Source: Sporosarcina sp. Te-1
Lineage (GTDB): Bacteria > Bacillota > Bacilli > Bacillales_A > Planococcaceae
DNA length: 64,000 nucleotides
Direction: 5' to 3'
Assembly: GCF_017498505.1 (NCBI RefSeq)
Contig: NZ_CP071798.1
Span: forward strand, 2,625,501-2,689,500
The position numbers and the translations under genes are program-made. Positions 19,280-28,618 of this stretch are shown piece by piece. How positions within the stretch are numbered: the stretch's first letter is position 1; the number at the start of each line of letters is the position of its first letter. The notes beneath the pieces were generated by a model that was not told the origin of the DNA, did not search any database, and saw nothing but the letters and a program-made list of their open reading frames with translations.

Positions 19280-19875
19280 CAATGTCCTCTCCTCACCTTC
19301 AAGACTTTATACATCCTGTGGCCAAAAATACCTGCAAGTACAGATAAGATAATATCTTTCGGAAGCGGCGGAACCATCCACATCCATGCTACTTTGTAAG
19401 TAAACACATCAGGCGCTGCCACCCAAAATTTATAAGCGAAATACATCCAGTTCGTTCCAATTAAATAACTGACAACCATGGTGACTAGACCGGAGATGAC
19501 ATAACTGCGCAAGCTTCCATTTTTCTCTACAATCTTGCCTGCGATATACGCCACTAATATGAATGAAATGACAAAACCGAATGTCGGGCTTAAAATTTGA
19601 GCAAAGCCCCCTTGAAATTTTGCAAAGACGGGTGCTCCCGCCAAACCGACCGCCATGTAGACAACCATGGAAATAGCTCCAAGCCGGCTGCCCAGAATGA
19701 GTCCTGCCAAGACAGAAAAAAACGGCTGCAGCGTAATCGGCACGCCGCCCACCACGAGAAACGGAACAAACAAAGTGATATTAGCTCCGATCATCATAAG
19801 CGTTGCAAACATCCCACAATACACCAGACTCAAAGCGCTCATCCCACTATTTTGTTTTGCTGAAACCGTTGCCAT
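19279..19875 (-). CDS. bioY: Biotin ECF transporter S component BioY
   Basis: This substrate-binding membrane subunit works with a shared energy-coupling module (EcfAAT) not found in this window. The protein of about 198 residues has six hydrophobic segments and the family motif GLILGSRLGAISMVVYMAVGLAGAPVFA. The ATG at 19875 follows GAGGTG by 8 nt. It is the first gene of bioY-bioB and lies behind a BirA-like operator. Confidence 0.93.
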   Translation of the reverse strand: MATVSAKQNSGMSALSLVYCGMFATLMMIGANITLFVPFLVVGGVPITLQPFFSVLAGLILGSRLGAISMVVYMAVGLAGAPVFAKFQGGFAQILSPTFGFVISFILVAYIAGKIVEKNGSLRSYVISGLVTMVVSYLIGTNWMYFAYKFWVAAPDVFTYKVAWMWMVPPLPKDIILSVLAGIFGHRMYKVLKVRRGH

Positions 19876-19914
19876 CCAACACACCTCATTTACCTTTTTA
19901 TCTTAGTAATAGAA

Positions 19915-19962
19915 TATAAGGCCGGAAAATATGTGTCAACTCAAAATTTATTTAGGTTAACT
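19915..19962 (-). promoter_or_regulatory. bioY promoter with BirA-like operator
   Basis: On the minus strand GTTAAC (19961-19956) and GTTGAC (19940-19935) flank a 15-nt spacer, the spacing of the Bacillus BirA operator. The second half overlaps TTGACA of a promoter whose -10 is TATTCT at 17 nt. Binding of BirA-biotin there would block transcription. The right half is imperfect relative to consensus. Confidence 0.6.
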
Positions 19963-20008
19963 CATTTTGATGTATTCTGTTTTGGAGAAATGAGCTATCT
20001 GCTTCTGA

Positions 20009-20101
20009 GTTATGAGTGGATAGGTGCGGGTTATGCGCGGTTGCAACGTGTTATGCGCGGTTTGGAGCTGCTTATGCGCGAATTAGATCTAGTTATGCGC
20101 G
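20009..20101 (+). repeat. Array 1: 20-22 bp periodic repeat with TTATGCGCG core
   Basis: TTATGCGCG recurs at 20031, 20051, 20072 and 20093, with a degenerate copy (TTATGAGTG) at 20009. Spacers of 11-13 bp are not conserved. The array lies between the bioY promoter and the terminator of the 20173-20367 gene. The same core forms array 2 at 47830. There is no known name for it that I can give. Confidence 0.85.
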
Positions 20102-20138
20102 CAGAGGGTTTCGGTTTACAGATACCATAGAAAAAGAA

Positions 20139-20166
20139 AAAAATCGACAGCTCAATGCTGCCGATT
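20139..20166 (-). terminator. Terminator of the small membrane protein gene
   Basis: On the minus strand AATCGGCAGC and GCTGTCGATT form a near-perfect stem with a 5-nt loop, followed by TTTTTTTC. Confidence 0.8.
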
Positions 20167-20172
20167 TTCCAT

Positions 20173-20367
20173 TTATCCATTCCGATCTTCACTTTTGGGA
20201 AATAAAAAATAAGCGATGATTCCACTAAAGACGGCCGCTCCAATTGTAATCCACACGCGCGAATTTTCCGGAACGTCTTGAAAGCTCTTCGATAACATAT
20301 ACCAAGCAATCCAGCCGACAATGAGTGCGATAGGAACAGAATACTTAAAGATTCTCAAAAGCTTCAC
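20173..20367 (-). CDS. Small two-helix membrane protein, unknown function
   Basis: The product of up to 64 residues has two hydrophobic helices (VPIALIVGWIAWYML and VWITIGAAVFSGIIAYFLF) joined by a short polar loop and ends in a charged tail. The nominal start is GTG at 20367, but AGAAGG abuts it. A TTG three codons later (20358) has better spacing and would give 61 residues. It has its own terminator. No family is recognised. Confidence 0.65.
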   Translation of the reverse strand: MKLLRIFKYSVPIALIVGWIAWYMLSKSFQDVPENSRVWITIGAAVFSGIIAYFLFPKSEDRNG

Positions 20368-20434
20368 CTTCTGCCATTATGTTCTATCGACAGTGTAGCA
20401 CACTCGCATCTTCGTGCCTATTCCCGAACAGGAC

Positions 20435-20463
20435 TTGACGATTTCCAGAATAAGCGTTATGAT
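20435..20463 (+). promoter_or_regulatory. Promoter of the S-box leader
   Basis: TTGACG (20435-20440) and TATGAT (20458-20463) are spaced 17 nt apart, about 35 nt upstream of the riboswitch. Confidence 0.7.
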
Positions 20464-20499
20464 GTTTGAAATTATTCAAACAACTATATATGAATCTAT

Positions 20500-20655
20500 T
20501 CTTATCAAGAGAAGCTGAGGGACTGGCCCGTTGAAGCTTCAGCAACCAGCCATTTTTGGTCAGGTGCTAATTCCAGCAGGCATGATGCCTGAAAGATGAG
20601 AAGGATTGAATTGTGATATATTCAAAGCCTTCTTTTCGAGAAGGCTTTTTTATTT
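20500..20655 (+). promoter_or_regulatory. SAM-I (S-box) riboswitch with terminator
   Basis: The conserved S-box blocks are present in order: CTTATCAAGAGAAGCTGAGGGACTGGCCCG, then GAAGCTTCAGCAACC, GGTGCTAATTCC and GATGAGA. An intrinsic terminator follows (AAAGCCTTCT/AGAAGGCTTT, 20624-20648, with a T-run). SAM binding should end transcription before yitJ. It controls both yitJ and metH, which overlap. Confidence 0.96.
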
Positions 20656-20703
20656 TTCTGATTACATCATACGTACATACAGGACGAGAAGGGATGAGAT
20701 GAG

Positions 20704-22563
20704 ATGAAATTTTTAGAAGATTTAAAACACAAAGTACTGACGGCTGATGGGGCCATGGGCACTTTGCTTTATTCTTACGGCATCGACTTTTGTTATGAGG
20801 AGTTAAACGTTGAGAAACCGGAAATCATTGAGAAGATTCATATGGACTATATAGCCGCAGGCTCAGATGTCATCCAAACGAATACGTATAGTGCCAATGC
20901 CCATAAGCTTGCACGCTACGGCATGGAAAGCCGAGTGAAGGAGTTCAATGAGGCCGCCATTATAATCGCGAAACAGGCTGCATCATCGGGTGGCCAATAT
21001 GTATTAGGAACAATCGGCGGGTTGCGGGGCATCCGTAAGAGCGAACTATCGATCCAAGAAGTGATTGCCATCGTCAGGGAACAGGCTGATGCCTTGCTGA
21101 CTGGACAGCCAGACGGCCTGCTTCTGGAAACGTATTATGATTTTGATGAGCTATCTGCGGTTGTAAAGGAACTGCGGCTCCTGACAGATATTCCGATCGT
21201 CGCCCAAGTATCGATGGATGAACCGGGCGTATTGCAAAACGGACTTGTATTAAATGAAGCGCTGCATCAATTGGAGGAAATTGGAGCGGACGTGGTCGGG
21301 GTGAATTGCCGGCTTGGTCCTTATCATACAATCCAAGCATTTGAAAAAGTGACGTTGCCGGAAAGAGCCTTTCTATCCGCATCCCCTAACGCCAGCCTTC
21401 TCGACGTAGAAGATGGCCGGATCGTCTATATGTCGGAGGCGGATTACTTCGGGAAGGCCGCAGTCCTCCTTCGCGATGAGGGAGTACGGCTCATCGGAGG
21501 CTGTTGCGGAACGACACCGAAACATATCGCAGCCGCCAAAAAACATCTGGCCGGCCTTCCTCCTGTGACTGCTAAAATCGTCAAACCACAAAAGCCGATT
21601 GTAATCCGAGAGGCGGAACCAGCTGTTCATGAACCCATCCATGAGAAGGCAAAAAAAGAGCGGACGATTATCGTCGAACTGGATACACCGAGACACTTGG
21701 AGACGGAACAATACATCCAAGGGGCGAAGCTTCTTTATGACGCTGGCGTGGCTGCCGTTACGATGGCCGACAACTCACTCGCTTCACCTCGCATCAGCAA
21801 TATGGCGATGGGCTCGATCTTGAAGCTACAGAACAATATTCGCCCGCTCGTCCATATCACATGCCGCGACCGCAACTTGATTGGGCTGCAATCCCATTTG
21901 ATGGGTCTGGATGCATTAGGGATCCACGACATTTTGGCTGTCACTGGCGATCCGACAAAAGTCGGCGATTTCCCTGGAGCGACAAGCGTGTACGATGTGT
22001 CGAGCATGGAATTGCTCCAGTTGATCAAGCAATTGAATGAAGGTATTTCATTCACTGGGAAACCCTTGCGGAAGAAAGCAAAATTTTCGGTTGCAGGTGC
22101 CTTTAATCCGAACGTCCGCGTCCTTGACCGGGCTGTAAAGAGACTTGAAAAGAAGATCGAGTGCGGAGCTGATTATTTCATTACCCAGCCTGTCTATACG
22201 AAAGAGAAGATCATTGAGATCCACGAAGCGACCCAACATTTGGAGACGCCTATCTTCCTTGGCATCATGCCATTGACCAACAGCCGCAATGCCGAATTCC
22301 TTCACCATGAAGTACCCGGCATCAAGTTATCCGACGAAGTTCTTGAACGGATGCGTGCTTGTGGAGATGACCGGGAACAGTCTACCGCTGAAGGTATTGC
22401 TATTGCCAAAGAACTGATTGACACAGCTGCGGGACTGTTCAACGGAATCTATGTCATCACCCCATTCCTGCGGTACGACATGTCACTTGAGTTGGTCCAT
22501 TACATCCATGAGCTGGATGCACAGAAGGAGAGAGAATTTGCCCATGCCGAAACATCTTATTGA
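20704..22563 (+). CDS. yitJ: Bifunctional homocysteine S-methyltransferase / 5,10-methylenetetrahydrofolate reductase (YitJ type)
   Basis: The 619-residue fusion has an N-terminal homocysteine methyltransferase domain (residues about 1-290; GAMGTLLYSYG start motif and the zinc-cysteine motif GGCCGTTPKH) and a C-terminal MetF-like reductase (about 310-610; VTGDPTKVGDFPGA, ITQPVYTKE). It supplies 5-methyl-THF to MetH and may remethylate homocysteine. It follows the S-box riboswitch by about 50 nt and overlaps metH by 20 nt. Confidence 0.94.
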   Translation: MKFLEDLKHKVLTADGAMGTLLYSYGIDFCYEELNVEKPEIIEKIHMDYIAAGSDVIQTNTYSANAHKLARYGMESRVKEFNEAAIIIAKQAASSGGQYVLGTIGGLRGIRKSELSIQEVIAIVREQADALLTGQPDGLLLETYYDFDELSAVVKELRLLTDIPIVAQVSMDEPGVLQNGLVLNEALHQLEEIGADVVGVNCRLGPYHTIQAFEKVTLPERAFLSASPNASLLDVEDGRIVYMSEADYFGKAAVLLRDEGVRLIGGCCGTTPKHIAAAKKHLAGLPPVTAKIVKPQKPIVIREAEPAVHEPIHEKAKKERTIIVELDTPRHLETEQYIQGAKLLYDAGVAAVTMADNSLASPRISNMAMGSILKLQNNIRPLVHITCRDRNLIGLQSHLMGLDALGIHDILAVTGDPTKVGDFPGATSVYDVSSMELLQLIKQLNEGISFTGKPLRKKAKFSVAGAFNPNVRVLDRAVKRLEKKIECGADYFITQPVYTKEKIIEIHEATQHLETPIFLGIMPLTNSRNAEFLHHEVPGIKLSDEVLERMRACGDDREQSTAEGIAIAKELIDTAAGLFNGIYVITPFLRYDMSLELVHYIHELDAQKEREFAHAETSY

Positions 22564-25500
22564 ACAACAACTTCAGAATAGAATACTCATCCTTGACGGG
22601 GCTATGGGCACGATGCTGCAAGCCGAAAACCTGTCCGCAGACGACTTTGGCGGAGAGGAGTACGAAGGGTGTAATGAGTATTTGAACATCCTCCGTCCCG
22701 ATATTCTTCAGAAAATCCATCGCGCTTATTTAGAAGCAGGCGCGGATATTATAAGTACGAATACATTCGGGGGCACCCCCCTCGTGCTGAATGAATTCGA
22801 TCTAGGCCACCGGGCGGAAGAAATCAACCGGCGTGCTGTAGAAATCGCCAAGCAATGCGCCGCTGAGTTCTCGATCCCTGAATGGCCGCGTTTTGTGGCT
22901 GGCGCTATCGGACCAACGACTAAAACATTATCTGTGACAGGCGGCATTACGTTCGATGCCCTTTCTGAGGACTTTTATGTTCAAGCGAAGGCATTAATTG
23001 AAGGTGGAGCCGATGTTTTATTAATGGAAACGAGCCAGGATATGTTGAACGTCAAAGCTGGAACAATCGGGATTAAGCGGGCATTTGAGGAAACTGGCAA
23101 AGAGCTTCCCGTCATGATTTCCGGAACAATTGAGCCGATGGGCACAACGCTCGCCGGCCAAAGCATCGAGGCCTTTTATATTTCCATAGAACACATCAGA
23201 CCGCTCTCTGTTGGACTAAACTGCGCTACCGGGCCCGAGTTCATGACTGACCATTTACGATCATTATCCGATCTTGCGGCCAGCTATGTCACATGCTATC
23301 CGAACGCCGGCTTGCCTGACGAGGAAGGGCATTATCACGAATCACCCGAATCCTTGTCTTTAAAATTACAAGGTTTCGCGGAAAAAGGTTGGTTAAACAT
23401 GGTTGGCGGATGCTGCGGTACGACGCCTGCCCATATTCAGGCAATCCGACAAGCGGTAGATGGTTTGCCTCCACGTAAAAAACCGGATATCCACCATCCA
23501 CATACCGTATCAGGCATCGAACCGCTCGTCTATGACCCGACCATGCGTCCTTTGTTGATCGGAGAACGGACGAACGTCATTGGATCACGAAAATTTAAAC
23601 GGCTGATCGTGGAAGAGAAATTCGAAGAGGCTTCCGAAATTGCACGGGCTCAAGTGCGAGGCGGAGCGCACGTTCTTGATATTTGTCTTGCCAACCCCGA
23701 CCGTGATGAACTGGAAGATATGACACGATTTATGGAAGAAGTCGTAAAAAAGGTGAAGGTGCCTCTCGTCATTGATTCAACAGACGAAAAAGTGATTGAG
23801 GAAGCTTTGAAATATTCCCAAGGAAAAGCGATCATCAACTCCATTAACCTGGAAGACGGCGAAGAACGGTTTGATGCGGTGCTGCCGCTCGTGAAAAAAT
23901 TCGGCGCTGCTGTGGTGGTTGGGACGATTGACGAAACCGGGATGGCGGTGACACGCGAGCGGAAACTGGAAATTGCCGAGCGTTCCTACGACTTGCTTGT
24001 AAACAAATGGGGCCTGGCTCCGGAAGATATTATTTTTGATCCACTCGTCTTCCCTGTCGGAACTGGAGATGAACAATATATCGGATCCGCAGTGGAAACG
24101 ATCGAAGGAATCCGGTTAATTAAAGAAAAGATGCCTCGGTCATTGACTACGCTCGGCGTGAGTAACGTTTCATTCGGTTTGCCCCCGGTTGGACGGGAAG
24201 TGTTGAATGCGGTCTACTTGTATCATTGCACACAGGCTGGACTCGATTATGCGATCGTCAATACGGAAAAGCTGGAGCGTTTCGCATCTATTCCAGATAA
24301 TGAGATAAAACTTGCAAATGATCTGCTATTCAATACGACTGATGAGACATTGGCAGATTTCACGGACTTTTATCGAGATAAGAAAAAGGAAAAGACAGAG
24401 GATGATATACCGAAGACTGTTCCGGAACGACTGGCTTATTATGTTGTTGAAGGTACAAAAGAAGGGTTAATCCCAGATCTTGAAGCCGCACTCAAGATGT
24501 ATGACACGCCGCTTGATGTCATTAATGGACCGCTCATGGATGGTATGGCTGAAGTCGGCAGGTTATTTAATGACAATCAGCTAATTGTAGCTGAAGTATT
24601 GCAAAGTGCTGAAGTGATGAAGGCTTCTGTCTCTTTCCTTGAAAATTTCATGGAGAAAAAAGAGGATGATTCGGGTAAAGGAAAAATCATTCTCGCCACT
24701 GTTAAAGGCGACGTGCATGATATCGGTAAAAACCTGGTCGATATTATTTTGAGCAATAATGGTTTTAAAGTAATCGATATCGGCATTAAAGTAACGCCGG
24801 CAACTCTGATCGATGTCATTCGAAAGGAAAAGCCGGATATTATCGGACTTTCCGGTCTACTCGTTAAATCAGCCCAACAAATGGTGCTGACAGCACAAGA
24901 CTTTAAAGCAGCCGGCATTAATACGCCTGTAATGGTAGGCGGCGCTGCTCTGACCCGACGATTTACGGAAACGAAAATAGCTCCGGAATACGATGGGCCT
25001 GTACTATATGCAAAGGATGCCATGCAAGGTCTGGATCTTGCCAACCGGCTTCAAAGCGGAGAGAAAGAAGCCTTGTTAGTGGAACTGGAGGAAAAACAAG
25101 AGAAGCGGGCGGAAACGGAAGCTTTTCGTGCGACGAGGGAGACGGCTGTTGCCGTACTGCCACGCCCCGTCAAAACAGTGAGCGAGGATGTCCCGGTGTT
25201 TGTGCCAAAAGATTTGCGCCGCCGCGTGATGAAAGACTATTCAGTTGCTCATTTATATCCTTATGTCAATATGCGAACATTGATCGGCCATCATCTCGGC
25301 ATGCGAGGCAATGTAGATAAAATGCTTCAAAACAGAGAAGAACGAGCCGTCCAATTACATGAACTGGTCACCGGCTTTTTGGAATCAGGTAAACTTTCGG
25401 CGTCCGGCATGTATCAGTTCTTCCCTGCTCAGTCTGACGGCGACGACGTGGTGATCTATCATCCTGAAGATGCCACAACGGAAATTGAGCGGTTTACTTT

Positions 25501-25981
25501 CCCTCGGCAAAGTCGTGAGCCCTTCCTTTGTCTGGCGGATTATTTAAAGCCAGTGAGCAGCGGAATCATGGACTACGTTTGTTTCATGCAGGTGACTGCC
25601 GGGCATGGCGTGCGAAGCTACGCAAACGAATTAAAGGAAAAAGGTAAATTTTTGGAAAGCCATGCCTTTCAGGCGACTGCCTTGGAGCTGGCAGAAGGAT
25701 TCGCTGAGCGTGTCCACCAAGAAATTCGGGACCAGTGGGGCTTCCCGGATTCGACCGATTTTACAATGCGCGAACGGTTTGCCGCCAAATACCAAGGACA
25801 ACGTTTCTCGTTCGGATATCCCGCCTGCCCGCGTCTGGAGGACCAGGCTAAACTGTTTAGTCTTCTTAAACCGGAAGACATCGGTGTCCATTTGACTGAA
25901 GAATTCATGATGGAGCCCGAAGCATCCGTTTCAGCAATAGTATTTGCCCACCCAGACGCTCGATATTTCAGTATTGATTGA
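22544..25981 (+). CDS. metH: Cobalamin-dependent methionine synthase
   Basis: It methylates homocysteine from 5-methyl-THF via cobalamin. The 1145-residue protein has all four modules: homocysteine domain (GAMGTMLQAEN, GGCCGTTPAH), pterin-binding domain (GERTNVIGSRKFKRL), B12 cap and Rossmann domain with the DxHxxG lower-ligand motif (GDVHDIGKN, about residue 722), and the C-terminal SAM-binding reactivation domain. The ATG at 22544 lies inside the end of yitJ, with AAGGAG upstream. Full length and intact. A cobalamin riboswitch near the window end suggests active B12 handling. Confidence 0.96.
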   Translation: MPKHLIEQQLQNRILILDGAMGTMLQAENLSADDFGGEEYEGCNEYLNILRPDILQKIHRAYLEAGADIISTNTFGGTPLVLNEFDLGHRAEEINRRAVEIAKQCAAEFSIPEWPRFVAGAIGPTTKTLSVTGGITFDALSEDFYVQAKALIEGGADVLLMETSQDMLNVKAGTIGIKRAFEETGKELPVMISGTIEPMGTTLAGQSIEAFYISIEHIRPLSVGLNCATGPEFMTDHLRSLSDLAASYVTCYPNAGLPDEEGHYHESPESLSLKLQGFAEKGWLNMVGGCCGTTPAHIQAIRQAVDGLPPRKKPDIHHPHTVSGIEPLVYDPTMRPLLIGERTNVIGSRKFKRLIVEEKFEEASEIARAQVRGGAHVLDICLANPDRDELEDMTRFMEEVVKKVKVPLVIDSTDEKVIEEALKYSQGKAIINSINLEDGEERFDAVLPLVKKFGAAVVVGTIDETGMAVTRERKLEIAERSYDLLVNKWGLAPEDIIFDPLVFPVGTGDEQYIGSAVETIEGIRLIKEKMPRSLTTLGVSNVSFGLPPVGREVLNAVYLYHCTQAGLDYAIVNTEKLERFASIPDNEIKLANDLLFNTTDETLADFTDFYRDKKKEKTEDDIPKTVPERLAYYVVEGTKEGLIPDLEAALKMYDTPLDVINGPLMDGMAEVGRLFNDNQLIVAEVLQSAEVMKASVSFLENFMEKKEDDSGKGKIILATVKGDVHDIGKNLVDIILSNNGFKVIDIGIKVTPATLIDVIRKEKPDIIGLSGLLVKSAQQMVLTAQDFKAAGINTPVMVGGAALTRRFTETKIAPEYDGPVLYAKDAMQGLDLANRLQSGEKEALLVELEEKQEKRAETEAFRATRETAVAVLPRPVKTVSEDVPVFVPKDLRRRVMKDYSVAHLYPYVNMRTLIGHHLGMRGNVDKMLQNREERAVQLHELVTGFLESGKLSASGMYQFFPAQSDGDDVVIYHPEDATTEIERFTFPRQSREPFLCLADYLKPVSSGIMDYVCFMQVTAGHGVRSYANELKEKGKFLESHAFQATALELAEGFAERVHQEIRDQWGFPDSTDFTMRERFAAKYQGQRFSFGYPACPRLEDQAKLFSLLKPEDIGVHLTEEFMMEPEASVSAIVFAHPDARYFSID

Positions 25982-25983
25982 CG

Positions 25984-26020
25984 AAAAAGCTGTTCCCAGT
26001 AAAAGGGAACAGCTTTTTTT
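25984..26020. terminator. Bidirectional terminator between metH and cotD-like gene
   Basis: AAAAAGCTGTTCCC and GGGAACAGCTTTTT form a perfect long stem with a 7-nt loop. T-runs occur on both strands, serving the convergent genes. Confidence 0.88.
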
Positions 26021-26033
26021 ATTAATCCCTCAT

Positions 26034-26321
26034 TCAAAAGAAACGTCTTCTCCGTCCAAAACCAAATCCAGGGCCAGGTCCAGGGCCAAATCCAGGTCCG
26101 TATCCTCCAACCGGAAAAGCAGTTGTCGGCGCTCCCATTACCGTCTCATTCGTTTGAGTAACGTAATGTCGAGGTACTTCCACAATGTGTTGGCGATTGA
26201 CATTGACAATCGGGTGAATATAAGGTACTTCTTGTGGAATAAAGGTATCGTGGTAACGGTATTGCGTTGGGCAAACGACTGGCTGGACTCGGGAACTCGG
26301 GCAACATCCATGTTGCATCAT
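26034..26321 (-). CDS. cotD: CotD-family spore coat protein
   Basis: The protein of about 95 residues begins MMQHGCCPSSRVQPVVCPTQ and contains the CotD-like VxPxIHPxxNxxxxxHxxxxPRHY segment rich in His, Pro and Tyr. A low-complexity Gly-Pro-Phe tail ends in Arg-Arg-Arg-Arg-Phe-Phe. Such composition is typical of inner coat proteins made in the mother cell. The ATG at 26321 follows GGAGGAGGTG. Assignment is by composition and motif pattern. Confidence 0.75.
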   Translation of the reverse strand: MMQHGCCPSSRVQPVVCPTQYRYHDTFIPQEVPYIHPIVNVNRQHIVEVPRHYVTQTNETVMGAPTTAFPVGGYGPGFGPGPGPGFGFGRRRRFF

Positions 26322-26432
26322 GCTTCTCACCTCCTCCCTCTATTACATGCCACAAAGGAGAGGAGAAACGGGCTTGCGACTATGGACGCCGCGATTCCAA
26401 TCGATACTTTGGATGGTTTTCAGAATATCCGC

Positions 26433-27875
26433 TTAGTCTTTTTTCCGTAATTCGTTATATGCTTGCAATGCACGTTTTCGCGCCATCTTATGGTCGATGA
26501 TCGGTCTTGGATACGTAAGATCCAGCTGAACATTCGCTTCTCTTAACAAGGCTGGAGGAGTTTCCCATGGTTTGTGGATGTGAGGCGCAGGCAGATCCGC
26601 CAATTCCGGAACCCATTGCCGGATATAATCTCCATTTGGATCAAATTTCTCACTTTGAGCAGTTGGATTAAAGATCCGGAAATACGGTGCAGCATCGATA
26701 CCCGTTCCCGCTACCCATTGCCATCCCATTGCGTTATTGGCCATGTCGTAATCGATTAGGGATTTCCGGAACCAATCGGAGCCTTCCGTCCAAGGGATGA
26801 GCAAATGTTTTACAAGAAAAGAAGCCACCACCATGCGGACCCGATTATGAATGACGCCAGTTGTCTTTAATTCTCGCATGCCTGCATCTACGAGGGGATA
26901 TCCCGTTTTCCCTTGTTCCCATCTCTCCAACTGTTCCACTGTCCCGTTCCAAGGAAAGTGAGTGAAGTAAGTCAATAGCGGTTGATCGACAAAATGGGGA
27001 AACCAGAGGAGCTGATAGTAAGCAAAATCACGCCACGCCAATTGTCGCAGAAAGGAAATGGTGGAATTTTGAACAGCAGGAAGCACGGAAGCATCTCCGA
27101 CCCGTTTTGCAGAGTGCCACATTGACCTCACGCTAATATCACCTGCCGCAATAGAGGGGGAAAGCATAGAGACAGCAGACGATTCCCCTGCAAACAGATC
27201 ACGTTCCGCGCCATAATACAGCAAGCCTTCTTCCATAAAGTCTTCCCATTTACCAATTGCACTTTGTTCACCTGGATTCCAGATCTCCTGAAAACAGTCT
27301 GCCCAATCCCGTTGCGATGGAAAGCCTAACGCTTCCACTGTCATGGAGGAGCATTCCGACTCTATCCCTTGCAAATCAGGAGCCGGAAGAGGCGGCGGCA
27401 CAAATTCTTCCAAGCTCCTTTTCCAATACGCCGTAAACACTTTAAAGGGGTCTCCCTTAGAATTTTTTAGAGTATACGGATTAAACAACAGATTTCCTCT
27501 GAATATCTGCACATCCAAATCGAGCAACCGAAGCATCGCAACCGTCTCTTCATCTTTTGCCCGGTGCTCCGGTTCAAAACGCTCATTAAAATAAACCCCG
27601 TCTGCCTGAATCTCCTGGGCGAGCTCAGCCAGAATCTGCAAGCTGTCACCCTTGCGGATCACCAATTGGATGCCGAGACCATTTAGCCGGTGTTCAAACT
27701 CTTTCAATGAATGATGAAGCCACCATAACGAAGGTTCACTTCCGCCGTATACCTTTTCATCCTCCGGGGTCCAGATAAACACAGAAACAACTTTTCCGTT
27801 GGATGCAGCTTCATACAAGGCCGGGTGATCATGCAGTCTCAAGTCTTTGCGGAACCATACAATTGTTGTTGTCAT
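26433..27875 (-). CDS. phr: Deoxyribodipyrimidine photolyase (class I CPD type)
   Basis: It uses blue light and FADH- to split pyrimidine dimers. The 480-residue protein has the N-terminal antenna-binding Rossmann domain (TIVWFRKDLRLHDHPAL) and the C-terminal FAD domain with GYPLVDAGMRELKTTGVIHNRVRMVVASFLVKHLL and NAMGWQWVAGTG. The ATG at 27875 has GAGG at 9 nt. It lies about 4 kb from the CarH/LitR-like gene, a family that elsewhere controls light-induced photolyases, though no such operator is seen directly before phr. Confidence 0.95.
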   Translation of the reverse strand: MTTTIVWFRKDLRLHDHPALYEAASNGKVVSVFIWTPEDEKVYGGSEPSLWWLHHSLKEFEHRLNGLGIQLVIRKGDSLQILAELAQEIQADGVYFNERFEPEHRAKDEETVAMLRLLDLDVQIFRGNLLFNPYTLKNSKGDPFKVFTAYWKRSLEEFVPPPLPAPDLQGIESECSSMTVEALGFPSQRDWADCFQEIWNPGEQSAIGKWEDFMEEGLLYYGAERDLFAGESSAVSMLSPSIAAGDISVRSMWHSAKRVGDASVLPAVQNSTISFLRQLAWRDFAYYQLLWFPHFVDQPLLTYFTHFPWNGTVEQLERWEQGKTGYPLVDAGMRELKTTGVIHNRVRMVVASFLVKHLLIPWTEGSDWFRKSLIDYDMANNAMGWQWVAGTGIDAAPYFRIFNPTAQSEKFDPNGDYIRQWVPELADLPAPHIHKPWETPPALLREANVQLDLTYPRPIIDHKMARKRALQAYNELRKKD

Positions 27876-27927
27876 CACGCTCATCCTCTTATATGAATTG
27901 TTCGAACAGGAACAGGCTGCTTTATTA

Positions 27928-28611
27928 CTAGCGAACTCCGTTTTTCTCTAGCTTCAACACACCATCTGTCATCTTATAAACCTTGTCGCAGTACTCGGTC
28001 AACCGAATGTCATGAGTCACGACAATCGTTGTCGTCCCCTTGCTTTTCGTTTCATTTTTCAACAGCTGCATCACCTCGTAAGCGCGATCCGAATCCAATG
28101 ATGCGGTTGGTTCGTCCGCTAATATGATGGATGGATTCGTGTATAAAGCCTTTGCAATAGCCACCCGTTGCCGTTCCCCGCCGGAAAGGTCAGCGGGATA
28201 CTTATTCCGCAGTTCTTCAATCCCCAAATCATCATATAATTGCCCCAGCTCGCTTTTATCCATATTCCCTTTTTTCACCTGGTCGAGTAACTTCATCTGC
28301 TTATCCACTGTCAAGAAAGGTACAAGGTTGGATGCTTGCAACACAAATCCGATTTCCTTCAAGCGGATTTGGGAGCGTTCTCGTTCATTCATACCCGAAA
28401 TCGTTTGTCCGTTTAAAATAACATCTCCTGTTGACGGCGACAGTAAACCACCGACAATCGTTAAGAATGTACTCTTTCCAGATCCGGAAGGGCCAATAAT
28501 GGCAATCAACTCTTCTTTATCCGCCTGAAATTCCGTCTCTTTTAATGCCTCTACTTCCGTACGACCGCTTCCAAATGTTTTCGTCACTCGCTTTAATTCA
28601 AGAACTGTCAT
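27928..28611 (-). CDS. ABC transporter ATP-binding protein, HrtA/MacB-like
   Basis: The 227-residue ATPase has Walker A GPSGSGKST, the Q-loop (GFVLQASNLVPFLT), the signature LSGGERQRVAIAKAL, Walker B IILADEPTASLD and the H-loop VVTHD. The FtsX-type permease lies 7 nt upstream. The pair resembles the heme efflux system HrtAB in size and sequence style. The heme assignment is an inference supported by the hemAT gene upstream in the same operon. Confidence 0.85.
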   Translation of the reverse strand: MTVLELKRVTKTFGSGRTEVEALKETEFQADKEELIAIIGPSGSGKSTFLTIVGGLLSPSTGDVILNGQTISGMNERERSQIRLKEIGFVLQASNLVPFLTVDKQMKLLDQVKKGNMDKSELGQLYDDLGIEELRNKYPADLSGGERQRVAIAKALYTNPSIILADEPTASLDSDRAYEVMQLLKNETKSKGTTTIVVTHDIRLTEYCDKVYKMTDGVLKLEKNGVR

Positions 28612-28618
28612 ATTTCCC

